Shown: positions 1 to 5,076 of the stretch, piece by piece | How the letters are laid out: every line of letters begins with the position of its first letter | Numbering within the stretch: position 1 is the stretch's first letter | Source: an uncultured Kouleothrix sp. | GTDB lineage: Bacteria; Chloroflexota; Chloroflexia; Chloroflexales; Roseiflexaceae | Assembly: GCA_937858455.1 (NCBI GenBank) | Contig: CALLYN010000124.1 | Coordinates: 1 to 5,795 of the forward strand | Direction of reading: 5' to 3' | Length of the DNA stretch: 5,795 nt | Notes under the pieces: generated by a model | Seen by the model: only the letters and a program-made list of their open reading frames with translations | Told to the model about the DNA's origin: nothing | Databases searched by the model: none | Position numbers and translations under genes: made by a program

Positions 1-29
1 AGTTCGTTTGGCGGCATGGCCGTTTTCAT
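1..29 (-). CDS. Possible first codons of a gene running off the left edge
   Basis: On the minus strand an ATG at 29-27 overlaps the TGA stop (28-26) of the preceding membrane-protein frame in an ATGA arrangement, typical of translationally coupled operon genes. The frame reads MKTAMPPNE and then leaves the window. Only nine codons are visible, so no product can be named. A purine-rich AAAAGGAAG stretch lies upstream but is too far from the ATG to be a convincing ribosome binding site. The ATG could be chance. Confidence 0.2.
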
Positions 30-238
30 ATGTAAAACCGCACTTCCTTTTCCTGCATGAGTCCCGAGTCCTTGGCGAGGATGAGGGTCATGCAGCCGGC
101 CCACAGCATGTCGAGGAAGGCTCCCACCGCGATGAGGGGGAAGGCGATGGGGACGATGATGAGCAGGCCCGCAAGCGCGCACAGGAGGCCCTGCGTCGTC
201 TTCGGCGGCGTCTCGTCAAGAAGGGGAGTCGCGTGCAC
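26..238 (-). CDS. C-terminal fragment of an unidentified membrane protein
   Basis: The minus strand reads as a plausible membrane-protein C-terminus. A polar stretch (HATPLLDETPPKTTQ) is followed by a hydrophobic block from GLLCALAGLLIIVPIAF to LDMLWAGCMTLILA, which would form two closely spaced transmembrane helices. A short charged tail, KDSGLMQEKEVRFYI, ends at TGA. Third codon positions are nearly all G or C, with ctc, atc, gtc, ttc and gcc dominating, as in a real GC-rich gene. The opposite strand in the same interval gives an acidic, histidine-rich, low-complexity peptide that looks like an antisense shadow. The minus frame stays open up to 943, but beyond about 240 it lies antisense to the helicase-associated domain and is not believable, so the upper limit is approximate and the 5' part of the gene is missing. 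I do not recognise the family. The preference for C-ending leucine and isoleucine codons differs somewhat from the ctg-rich genes to the right. Confidence 0.45.
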   Translation of the reverse strand: MHATPLLDETPPKTTQGLLCALAGLLIIVPIAFPLIAVGAFLDMLWAGCMTLILAKDSGLMQEKEVRFYI

Positions 239-262
239 GTGCGTCGGAGTGCGCGCGCCTGC
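205..262. other. Probable junction between two unrelated gene fragments
   Basis: To the left, coding character is on the minus strand (two-helix membrane protein end). To the right it is on the plus strand (helicase-associated domain beginning at about YLLAST and PPPEPLLVQANFEV). Neither gene is complete at this point: the membrane protein lacks its N-terminal part and the helicase-related protein lacks its own. The exact breakpoint cannot be read; the interval is GC-rich and contains alternating GTGCAC/GTGCG and GCGCGC runs. No inverted terminal repeat, target duplication or integrase is visible, so nothing marks it as the edge of a known mobile element. A chimeric contig end and a true rearrangement are both possible. 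Confidence 0.4.
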
Positions 263-1003
263 TACCTGCTCGCGTCCACCGAGCCGCCGCCCGAGCCGCT
301 GCTCGTGCAGGCCAACTTCGAGGTGCTCGCGCCGCCCTACGCCACGCTCTACGCGCGCTTTCAGCTCGGGCGCTTCGCCGAGCGCGGCAGCGCACAGCCC
401 GCCGAAACCTATCGCCTGACCCGCCAGAGTATCCATAGGGCATTGCAACGCGGTATACTGGTTGATGATCTGCTCCGCTTCCTGCGCGAGCACAGCGCCA
501 CCGACGTACCATCGAATGTTTCTGCCACGTTGCGCGAGTGGGCCGGCCAGTATGGCCGCGTGAGCCTGCGCCACGGCACCTTGCTCGAGGCCGACGACGC
601 GCTGCTGCTCGAGCAGATCCGCCGCGACCGGCGCGTGCGCCTGCCGCGTGTCGAGCAGCTGGGCGAGCGCGCCTGGCTGCTGCGCCCGGCCGATGCTCCC
701 GCACTGGCCGAGCGGCTGAGCAAAGCCGGCTACGGCGTCGCTAACCAGGCCGAGCCAGCCGGTGCGCCGCTGCGCGAGCACGATCTGACCGTCGCCATGG
801 CCGCGCTCGAATTCTACGCCCAGGCCTGCGCCGCGCTCGCGCTCGAACACGACGCCAGCGCCGCACTGCGTAAGCGCGTGGCCCGGCTGCTGAGCGAAAA
901 GCAGCTCAACCGCGCCCACCAGGCGAGCCGCGAGGCACTGCAACGGCTACGCGAGCACCTGAGGTTACCGAACGAGAACGTGCAGATCGAAGAGCCAGGC
1001 TAA
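263..1003 (+). CDS. XPB/Ssl2-like helicase-associated domain protein, C-terminal part only
   Basis: The translated segment matches what I know of the helicase-associated domain of XPB/Ssl2-like bacterial proteins (Pfam Helicase_C_3). It opens with PLLVQANFEVLAPP and a FAERG stretch. It continues with YRLTRQSIHRALQRGILVDDLLRFL, then SATDVPSNVSATLREWAGQYGRVSLRHGTLLEADD, which corresponds to the family pattern of a winged-helix-like repeat followed by a beta-rich part. The end (about 70 residues, FYAQACAALALEHD to QRLREHLRLPNENVQ) is charged and helical. Family members are usually several hundred residues longer, with further N-terminal regions, so about 246 residues is a remnant. No ATG lies in frame before the domain; the frame runs open to a TTG at 8, but residues before about 263 do not resemble the family. 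recO starts 40 nt downstream, suggesting one transcript. The molecular role is uncertain; these proteins are usually annotated by similarity to DNA helicase accessory regions, and no ATPase motifs are present here. Confidence 0.7.
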   Translation, partial: YLLASTEPPPEPLLVQANFEVLAPPYATLYARFQLGRFAERGSAQPAETYRLTRQSIHRALQRGILVDDLLRFLREHSATDVPSNVSATLREWAGQYGRVSLRHGTLLEADDALLLEQIRRDRRVRLPRVEQLGERAWLLRPADAPALAERLSKAGYGVANQAEPAGAPLREHDLTVAMAALEFYAQACAALALEHDASAALRKRVARLLSEKQLNRAHQASREALQRLREHLRLPNENVQIEEPG

Positions 1004-1043
1004 CATCTTTTGTTCTTCAACCTGCCCTGGGCAGCTGAGGCGT

Positions 1044-1796
1044 ATGAGAGAGCGAGTATACCGAACCGAAGCGGTGATCATCCGGCGCAGCGATTTCGGC
1101 GAGGCCGACCGGCTGGTGACGCTGATCACGCCCGCCGGAAAGCGCCGGGTTGTCGCCAAGGGCGCCCGTAAAACCACCAGCCGCCTGGCCGGGCATATCG
1201 AGCTGTTCACCCACGCCACCATGCTGCTGGCGGTCGGCCGCACCTTCGACATCATCACCCAGAGCGCGATCGTGCACAGCTTCGACGCGCTGCGCGCCGA
1301 CCTCGAGCGCATCGGCGCGGCCTACTATGCCGCCGAGCTGATCGACCGGCTGATCGAGGAAGACGACGAGAACCGCCCGGCTTTCGACCTGCTGGTGGCC
1401 ACGCTCGGCGCGCTCGACAGCACCCGCGCGATCGACCTGGTGCTGCGCCACTACGAGCTGCGGCTACTCGGCTTCCTGGGCTACCGGCCACAGCTGTACC
1501 ACTGCGCCAACTGCCAGGAAACGCTTACCGAAGAGGCCGGCCGCTTCAGCGCGCTGGCGGGCGGCGTGCTCTGCCCGCGCTGCGCCCCGCACGAGCGCTC
1601 GGCGCTCGCCATGAGCCTGAGCACCTTCAAGCTGCTGCGCTTCCTGCAAGCCCAGCCGCTCGACGCGGTCGAGCGCCTGAATATTTCGCCGGCCACGCGC
1701 GCCGAAGCCGAGCAGCTGCTGCGCGCCTACATCCGGCGCATCCTCGAGCGCGATCTGAAATCGGCGGCATTTCTCGCGGAGATCCGGCACACCTGA
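1044..1796 (+). CDS. recO: DNA repair protein RecO
   Basis: RecO acts in RecF-pathway recombinational repair: with RecR it helps load RecA onto SSB-covered single-stranded DNA and anneals strands. The 250-residue length is normal for the family. The N-terminus MRERVYRTEAVIIRRSDFGEADRL is the classic RecO start and forms the OB fold (about residues 1-80, with TPAGKRRVVAKGARK inside). A helical domain follows. A four-cysteine zinc-binding site is intact: Cys154 and Cys157 (CANC), Cys177 and Cys180 (CPRC). The C-terminus, RAYIRRILERDLKSAAFL, is also typical (YI...LE...KS..FL). The ATG at 1044 fits the conserved start; a GAGG at 1037-1040 sits slightly close to it. The gene lies 40 nt after the helicase-associated fragment and 56 nt before the PH-domain gene, so an operon is plausible. 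Nothing looks broken. Confidence 0.95.
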   Translation: MRERVYRTEAVIIRRSDFGEADRLVTLITPAGKRRVVAKGARKTTSRLAGHIELFTHATMLLAVGRTFDIITQSAIVHSFDALRADLERIGAAYYAAELIDRLIEEDDENRPAFDLLVATLGALDSTRAIDLVLRHYELRLLGFLGYRPQLYHCANCQETLTEEAGRFSALAGGVLCPRCAPHERSALAMSLSTFKLLRFLQAQPLDAVERLNISPATRAEAEQLLRAYIRRILERDLKSAAFLAEIRHT

Positions 1797-1840
1797 GCGC
1801 GGCGTGAGCCGAACACACAAGCACAGCGTTGCAAAAGCGC

Positions 1841-1846
1841 AAGGAG
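1841..1846 (+). promoter_or_regulatory. Shine-Dalgarno site of the PH-SHOCT gene
   Basis: AAGGAG lies six nucleotides before ATG 1853. It decides the start: an in-frame TTG at 1829 would add eight residues but has no comparable site upstream. Confidence 0.75.
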
Positions 1847-1852
1847 CAGACC

Positions 1853-2533
1853 ATGGCGTACATCGACGAACTATTGGCGCGCGACGAAAAAGTGCTCTAC
1901 GATGGCCGCCAGCATACGTTTGTGCTGGTCGGCAATATTATCACCGAGACGGTGCTGATCGGCGTGCTGATCGCGGCCGGTGTCACCGCCAGCACCGCGT
2001 TCGCCAACCGCATTGCGCTGGGCCTGCCGGTGGGCCAGCTCATCCTCGCCGGCTGCGGCCTGATCAGCCTGTTCGTGCTGATCAGCGCGTTTTTCGATTA
2101 CCTGCGCTGGAACAACGAGCAGTATATCGTCACCGATCAGCGCGTGATTCAGATCCGCGGCGTGCTGAACAAAGATGTGATCGACTCGTCGCTCGATAAG
2201 ATCAACGATGTTGAGCTGCGCCAGAGCTGGCTCGGCCGGATCTTCGACTACGGCACGATCGAGATCCTCACGGCCTCGGATGTCGGCATCAACGAGATGC
2301 GCCAGATCGCGCATCCGCTTGATTTCAAGCGCGCCATGCTCGAGGCCAAGCACAACTTCGCGCGCGGCTTCGGCTACCTCGACCCTGCCGCCGTCACGGC
2401 CTACACGCAGCCCGCCGCAGGCTCGGGCGATCTGCAGCAGACGCTCCAGAAGCTCGCCGACCTGCGCGACCAGGGGCTGCTCTCGGTCGATGAGTTCGAG
2501 GCCAAAAAGCGCGAGCTGCTCAACCGCATTTGA
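1853..2533 (+). CDS. PH-domain membrane protein with C-terminal SHOCT motif
   Basis: The 226-residue product begins with a short cytoplasmic stretch (MAYIDELLARDEKVLYDGRQH). Two transmembrane helices follow, at about residues 22-46 and 60-83. A bacterial PH-like domain (bPH_2/YdbT type) covers about 88-160, with the recognisable YIVTDQRVIQIRGVLNKDVIDSSLDKINDVELRQS run and GTIEILTASD. After a flexible Ala/Gly/Pro/Gln linker, residues 194-224 (LQQTLQKLADLRDQGLLSVDEFEAKKRELL) form a SHOCT motif, a short helical hairpin often found at protein ends. The protein should sit in the cytoplasmic membrane with PH and SHOCT parts inside. The biological role of this family is not established; SHOCT motifs are thought to mediate oligomerisation. 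The ATG at 1853 is preferred because of its perfectly spaced AAGGAG. The gene follows recO by 56 nt, without a clear terminator in between, and is followed by a structured intergenic region. Confidence 0.87.
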   Translation: MAYIDELLARDEKVLYDGRQHTFVLVGNIITETVLIGVLIAAGVTASTAFANRIALGLPVGQLILAGCGLISLFVLISAFFDYLRWNNEQYIVTDQRVIQIRGVLNKDVIDSSLDKINDVELRQSWLGRIFDYGTIEILTASDVGINEMRQIAHPLDFKRAMLEAKHNFARGFGYLDPAAVTAYTQPAAGSGDLQQTLQKLADLRDQGLLSVDEFEAKKRELLNRI

Positions 2534-2597
2534 GCTGCTCACGCCCGGCCGGCTCCTGAGCTGTTGCTTGTTTAGAATAGGACAACGCAGTTGGCGT

Positions 2598-2616
2598 GCT
2601 CTGCCTTCGGCAGAGC
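2598..2616 (+). terminator. Tight 8-bp hairpin after the PH-SHOCT gene
   Basis: GCTCTGCC (2598-2605) and GGCAGAGC (2609-2616) are perfect complements with a TTC loop, or seven pairs with a CTTCG loop. The site is 65 nt after the PH-SHOCT stop. The following bases, GGTCCCCTCCTTTTGG, are pyrimidine-rich but not a proper T-tract, so intrinsic termination is possible but unproven. Confidence 0.4.
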
Positions 2617-2634
2617 GGTCCCCTCCTTTTGGAC

Positions 2635-2671
2635 GTGTCCATTGTCCGCACTGCGCGCGGACAATGGACAC
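2635..2671. repeat. Perfect 15-bp inverted repeat with 7-nt spacer
   Basis: GTGTCCATTGTCCGC (2635-2649) is followed by ACTGCGC and then GCGGACAATGGACAC (2657-2671), an exact reverse complement. Each arm itself contains the pentamer TGTCC twice with a 7-nt period (2636 and 2643; as GGACA at 2659 and 2666), so four half-sites lie in 37 nt. There is no T-tract on either side. As RNA it would form a very stable stem; as DNA it could be a paired operator for a regulator of the downstream purine nucleoside phosphorylase, whose start is 99 nt away. It could also be a terminator or a dispersed repeat unit. The structure is certain; the function is inference. Confidence 0.75.
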
Positions 2672-2757
2672 ACGATGATCGACAAGCACCGTGCTGCCGC
2701 AGGCACCATGCACGTCTTCAGGAAGCCGAACAGCGCAACTGCGTAGGTTCAATAGAA

Positions 2758-2763
2758 TTGGAG
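2758..2763 (+). promoter_or_regulatory. Shine-Dalgarno site of punA
   Basis: TTGGAG, with core GGAG at 2760-2763, lies six nucleotides before ATG 2770. It supports that start over a longer frame that would run upstream through the palindrome. Confidence 0.65.
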
Positions 2764-2769
2764 CACTCC

Positions 2770-3594
2770 ATGGAAGATCTGTTCAGCCAGATCGAAACCG
2801 CCCGCGCGGCGATCGCCGGCCGCACCAGCATCACACCGCGCGTCGGCATGATCCTCGGCTCGGGCCTGGGCGGCCTCGCCGACGAGATCGAAAACGCCAC
2901 GGTCATCCCCTACGCCGAGATCCCCGGCTTCCCGCGCTCGACGGTGCACGGCCACCGTGGCGAGCTGGCGATCGGGCAGCTCGCCGGCCAGCCGGTGATG
3001 GTGCTGCGCGGGCGCTTCCATTTCTACGAAGGCTACAGCATGCAGCAGGTGACCTTCCCGGTGCGGGTCATGAAGGCGCTTGGCTGCGAGACGCTGATCG
3101 TCACCAATGCCGCCGGCGGCCTGCGCGCCGACTGGGCCGTGGGCGATTTGATGCAGATCGCCGATCAGATCTTTTTCCCCGGCATGGCTGGCCATCACCC
3201 ACTCGTCGGCCCCAACGATGATCGGCTCGGCCTGCGCTTCCCGGCCATGGTCGACGCCTTCGACACTGAGCTGGCCGCCCTGGCGCATACCGTCGCCCGC
3301 GAGCAGGGCACCACGCTGCACGCCGGCTGCTACTTTATGCTCACCGGGCCGACTTTCGAGAGCGCCGGCGAGCTGCGCTTCTGCCGCACCTTTGCCGATG
3401 CGGTCGGGATGTCGACCGCGCCCGAGGTGGTGGTGGCGCGCCACGGCGGCATGCGCGTGCTGGGCATCTCGCTGATCACCAATATCGCCCTGCCCGATGG
3501 CCCGCCCGCCAACCATATCGAGGTGCTCGAGGCTGGCGAGGCGGCCAAGCCCAAGTTCGCCGCGCTGCTGAAAGGTATTCTGGCGGGAATGTAG
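2770..3594 (+). CDS. punA: Purine nucleoside phosphorylase, trimeric type I
   Basis: This cytoplasmic enzyme cleaves purine (deoxy)ribonucleosides with phosphate to the free base and (deoxy)ribose-1-phosphate, in purine salvage. The 274-residue length is typical of the trimeric class. Visible landmarks are the phosphate loop GSGLGGLAD with Ser31; FPRSTVHGHRGEL with His62; RGRFHFYEGY with Arg82, His84 and Tyr87; TFPVRVMKALG; and VTNAAGGL. Further on come GPNDDRLGLRFPAM, the base-site segment GPTFESAGE with Glu201, GMSTAPEVVVARH with Met214 and Ser215, SLITN with Asn238, and NHIEVL with His249. Glu201 and Asn238 match the human residues that recognise 6-oxopurines. Asp stands at the Asn position in methylthioadenosine phosphorylases, so inosine/guanosine specificity is the better guess. 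The stretch after Asn238 (IALPDGPPANH) differs from the common AAG form, but the catalytic-site His is kept. The start is chosen for its GGAG site and for the family's usual N-terminal length. Confidence 0.93.
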   Translation: MEDLFSQIETARAAIAGRTSITPRVGMILGSGLGGLADEIENATVIPYAEIPGFPRSTVHGHRGELAIGQLAGQPVMVLRGRFHFYEGYSMQQVTFPVRVMKALGCETLIVTNAAGGLRADWAVGDLMQIADQIFFPGMAGHHPLVGPNDDRLGLRFPAMVDAFDTELAALAHTVAREQGTTLHAGCYFMLTGPTFESAGELRFCRTFADAVGMSTAPEVVVARHGGMRVLGISLITNIALPDGPPANHIEVLEAGEAAKPKFAALLKGILAGM

Positions 3595-3617
3595 GCCCGA
3601 TCGCCAGGTAGCGCACG

Positions 3618-3640
3618 CCAGGCTGCCCGGCCTGGTTCTT
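3618..3640 (+). terminator. Possible terminator after punA
   Basis: CCAGGC (3618-3623) pairs with GCCTGG (3630-3635), and an extra T-G wobble can extend the stem to seven pairs. TTCTT follows directly. It lies 24 nt after the punA stop. The stem is short and the T-run weak, so this is a modest candidate. Confidence 0.4.
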
Positions 3641-3641
3641 G

Positions 3642-3684
3642 CATCTGCGACAGCTGTGGCGCCGGGCTGCCGCTGGCGCAGATG
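3642..3684. repeat. Long imperfect hairpin just before the MBL gene
   Basis: CATCTGCG (3642-3649) pairs with CGCAGATG (3677-3684). Inside, CAGC (3651-3654) pairs with GCTG (3672-3675) across a single A/G mismatch, and GGC (3658-3660) can pair with GCC (3669-3671). The 43-nt structure ends 19 nt before the MBL start codon. It could end punA transcripts together with the 3618 hairpin, or form a leader structure affecting MBL expression. No T-tract follows, so a terminator role is unproven. Confidence 0.5.
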
Positions 3685-3703
3685 AACAACAGCAGGTGCT
3701 TGT

Positions 3704-4435
3704 ATGAAGCTGAACGACTCGCTTCACGTTCTCCCCGTGCCGATCATCCGCGATGGCCAGACAACATTCCTCAACCTCAGCCTGATCCTCGACAGCACGC
3801 ACGGCCCAACGCTGGTCGATACCGGCCTGCCAGGGCAATTCGCGGCAATCGCCGGCCTGCTAGCCGAGGCTGGCGTGGCGGTCGAGGAGCTGAAGCGGAT
3901 CATTCTGACGCACCAGGATATCGACCACGTCGGGTCGCTGCACGAGCTGGCGCGGGCCAGCGGGGCGCGCGTGCTGGCGCACGCGGTCGAGGCGCCGTTC
4001 ATCGACGGCACGCAGCCGCCGCGCTTCGCGCGGCCCGAGGCGCTAGCGCAAAACCCGCAGCTGCGCGCCGCCGCCGAGCGCTTCCAGCCAACGCCGGTAG
4101 ACGAGCGGCTGGAAGATGGCGCGACGCTCGGCCTGGCCGGCGGAGTGCGGGTAATCTTCACGCCCGGGCATACGCCGGGGCACATTTGCCTTTACCACGA
4201 GGCGAGCCAGTCGATCATCGCCGGCGACGCGCTGACCGCCAGTTCGGGGCAGCTGCACGGGCCAAACCCGGCCGCCACCCCCGACATGCCCACAGCCGGC
4301 CAGTCGGTCGCCAAACTTGCCGCGCTCGGCGTGCAAACGATCGTCTGCTATCACGGCGGGGTGGTGAACAGCGGCGCGCAGGCGCAGCTGCGCCAGGTGG
4401 CCGGCGAACTGGCCGGGGAGAGCGCGGGTGCCTAG
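3704..4435 (+). CDS. Metallo-beta-lactamase-fold hydrolase
   Basis: The 243-residue protein has the MBL fold in the expected order: strand and loop NLSLILDSTHGPTLVDTGLPG (about 24-44), metal motif THQDIDHVGS (69-78), FTPGHTPGHICLY (152-164, ligand His156), IIAGDAL (171-177, bridging Asp175) and YHGG (216-219, final His217). The first motif reads H70-x-D72-x-D74-H75, so the second histidine of the usual HxHxDH is an aspartate; the same HQDxDH form is known in a group of uncharacterised MBL hydrolases. A binuclear metal site is expected, but with an altered ligand. The substrate cannot be named; lactonase-, glyoxalase II- and thioesterase-like activities all occur in this fold. There is no signal peptide, so it is probably cytoplasmic. 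ATG 3704 is favoured because homologous sequence begins at once; a weak AGGTG lies just upstream. The gene may be separately transcribed, since hairpins precede it. Confidence 0.86.
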   Translation: MKLNDSLHVLPVPIIRDGQTTFLNLSLILDSTHGPTLVDTGLPGQFAAIAGLLAEAGVAVEELKRIILTHQDIDHVGSLHELARASGARVLAHAVEAPFIDGTQPPRFARPEALAQNPQLRAAAERFQPTPVDERLEDGATLGLAGGVRVIFTPGHTPGHICLYHEASQSIIAGDALTASSGQLHGPNPAATPDMPTAGQSVAKLAALGVQTIVCYHGGVVNSGAQAQLRQVAGELAGESAGA

Positions 4436-4457
4436 CCGGCGCCAGGCTGCGCCAGCA

Positions 4458-4481
4458 GCGACTTGAGCACACTCAAGTCGC
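4458..4481. terminator. Perfect 10-bp hairpin between convergent genes
   Basis: GCGACTTGAG (4458-4467) and CTCAAGTCGC (4472-4481) are exact complements around a CACA loop. The site lies 22 nt after the MBL stop and 47 nt after the end of the DUF427 gene on the other strand. This position suits a bidirectional terminator, although neither side has a T-tract. A smaller 5-bp stem (GGCGC/GCGCC, 4438-4453) stands just before it. Confidence 0.55.
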
Positions 4482-4500
4482 CGGCAGAGTTCGGAGTAGC

Positions 4501-4522
4501 GCGCCGCGAGCATCTGCGGCGC
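4501..4522 (-). terminator. 7-bp GC hairpin at the 3' end of the DUF427 gene
   Basis: GCGCCGC (4501-4507) pairs with GCGGCGC (4516-4522) around an eight-nucleotide loop. The hairpin begins six nucleotides beyond the DUF427 stop in that gene's direction. No T-tract follows. It may act with the 4458-4481 stem. Confidence 0.42.
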
Positions 4523-4528
4523 AGCGAG

Positions 4529-5026
4529 CTACCAGCCCCAGGTGCCCGGCGCGCCCTTGAACGGCCCGACAATATCGCTGGTGATCCAGCCGCCGTAGAA
4601 GTCGCCGGGCTGCGCCGTGACGCGCTCGCCGTCGACGTAGCAGGCGTCCATGCGGCCAGGGTACACCGCGATGTAGCCGGCCATGGCGGCGTACGGCGGC
4701 GCCGGGCGCGGGTAGTACCAGGCCGCGCCAGGCGCGCTGCGCTCGCCGACGCTGATGGTATAGTACGCCGCCTCGCCCTTGAACTCGCAGAAGGTTGTGC
4801 CCGTCACCGGGGAGAAAAACTCCATGCGCGCGTCGGCGGGCGGGATGTAGTACACCGGCGGGTGGCTGGTCTCGAGCACGCGCTTGGCGCGGCGGGTGTC
4901 GGCAATCAGCACGCCGTTGAACAGCACCTGGATGTGCTTGGAAGAGTCTTCCAGCCGCGGCGGGCGCGGGTACGACCAGACCGATTCCTGGCCGGGGCCA
5001 GGCGCGGGTATATGTTTTGGGGGCAT
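4529..5026 (-). CDS. DUF427 domain-containing protein
   Basis: The 165-residue product spans a complete DUF427 domain. It shows the family's signature blocks in order: ESVWSYPRPPRLE (14-26), a strand region with NGVLIADTRRAKRVLETSHPPVYYIP (37-62), CEFKGEAAYY (80-89), the AAWYYPRPAPPY segment (101-112), VDGERVTAQPGDFYGGWIT (131-149) and the terminal GPFKGAPGTWGW (154-165). Family members are small, soluble, mostly beta proteins found widely in bacteria and fungi. Their biochemical function is not established, so none is claimed. No signal peptide or membrane segment is visible. The start is supported by GGAG (plus-strand 5034-5037) seven nucleotides upstream of the ATG. The gene follows the acylase stop by 50 nt on the same strand, so the two may be co-transcribed. 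Confidence 0.92.
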   Translation of the reverse strand: MPPKHIPAPGPGQESVWSYPRPPRLEDSSKHIQVLFNGVLIADTRRAKRVLETSHPPVYYIPPADARMEFFSPVTGTTFCEFKGEAAYYTISVGERSAPGAAWYYPRPAPPYAAMAGYIAVYPGRMDACYVDGERVTAQPGDFYGGWITSDIVGPFKGAPGTWGW

Positions 5027-5076
5027 TGCTGCGCTCCGTCACGCTAGGCTGTGGCACGCCGCTGCCGTTTGCGGCG

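Noticed and set aside
8..262. Plus-strand extension of the helicase-associated frame back to a TTG at 8
   Set aside because: The peptide is acidic, histidine- and glycine-rich, lacks family resemblance, and is antisense to a convincing transmembrane segment; no ribosome binding site is visible because the window begins there.
239..943. Long minus-strand open frame continuing upstream of the membrane-protein fragment
   Set aside because: It is antisense to the recognisable helicase-associated domain and open only because of the strong G/C third-position bias.
1829..1852. TTG start for the PH-SHOCT gene
   Set aside because: The AAGGAG six nucleotides before ATG 1853 fits far better, and the extra residues MQKRKEQT overlap that site.
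2573..2758. TAGAAT hexamers at 2573 and 2753 as promoter -10 boxes
   Set aside because: Neither has a recognisable -35 element at normal spacing, and the second overlaps the punA ribosome binding region, so a promoter call would be guesswork.
2596..2769. N-terminal extension of the purine nucleoside phosphorylase
   Set aside because: It would be translated through the palindrome and gives cysteine/arginine-rich sequence unlike the family; ATG 2770 has a proper GGAG.
3616..4450. Repeated CGCCAGGCTGC at 3616 and 4440
   Set aside because: Only 11 nt are shared in GC-rich DNA with no flanking similarity; chance is a sufficient explanation.
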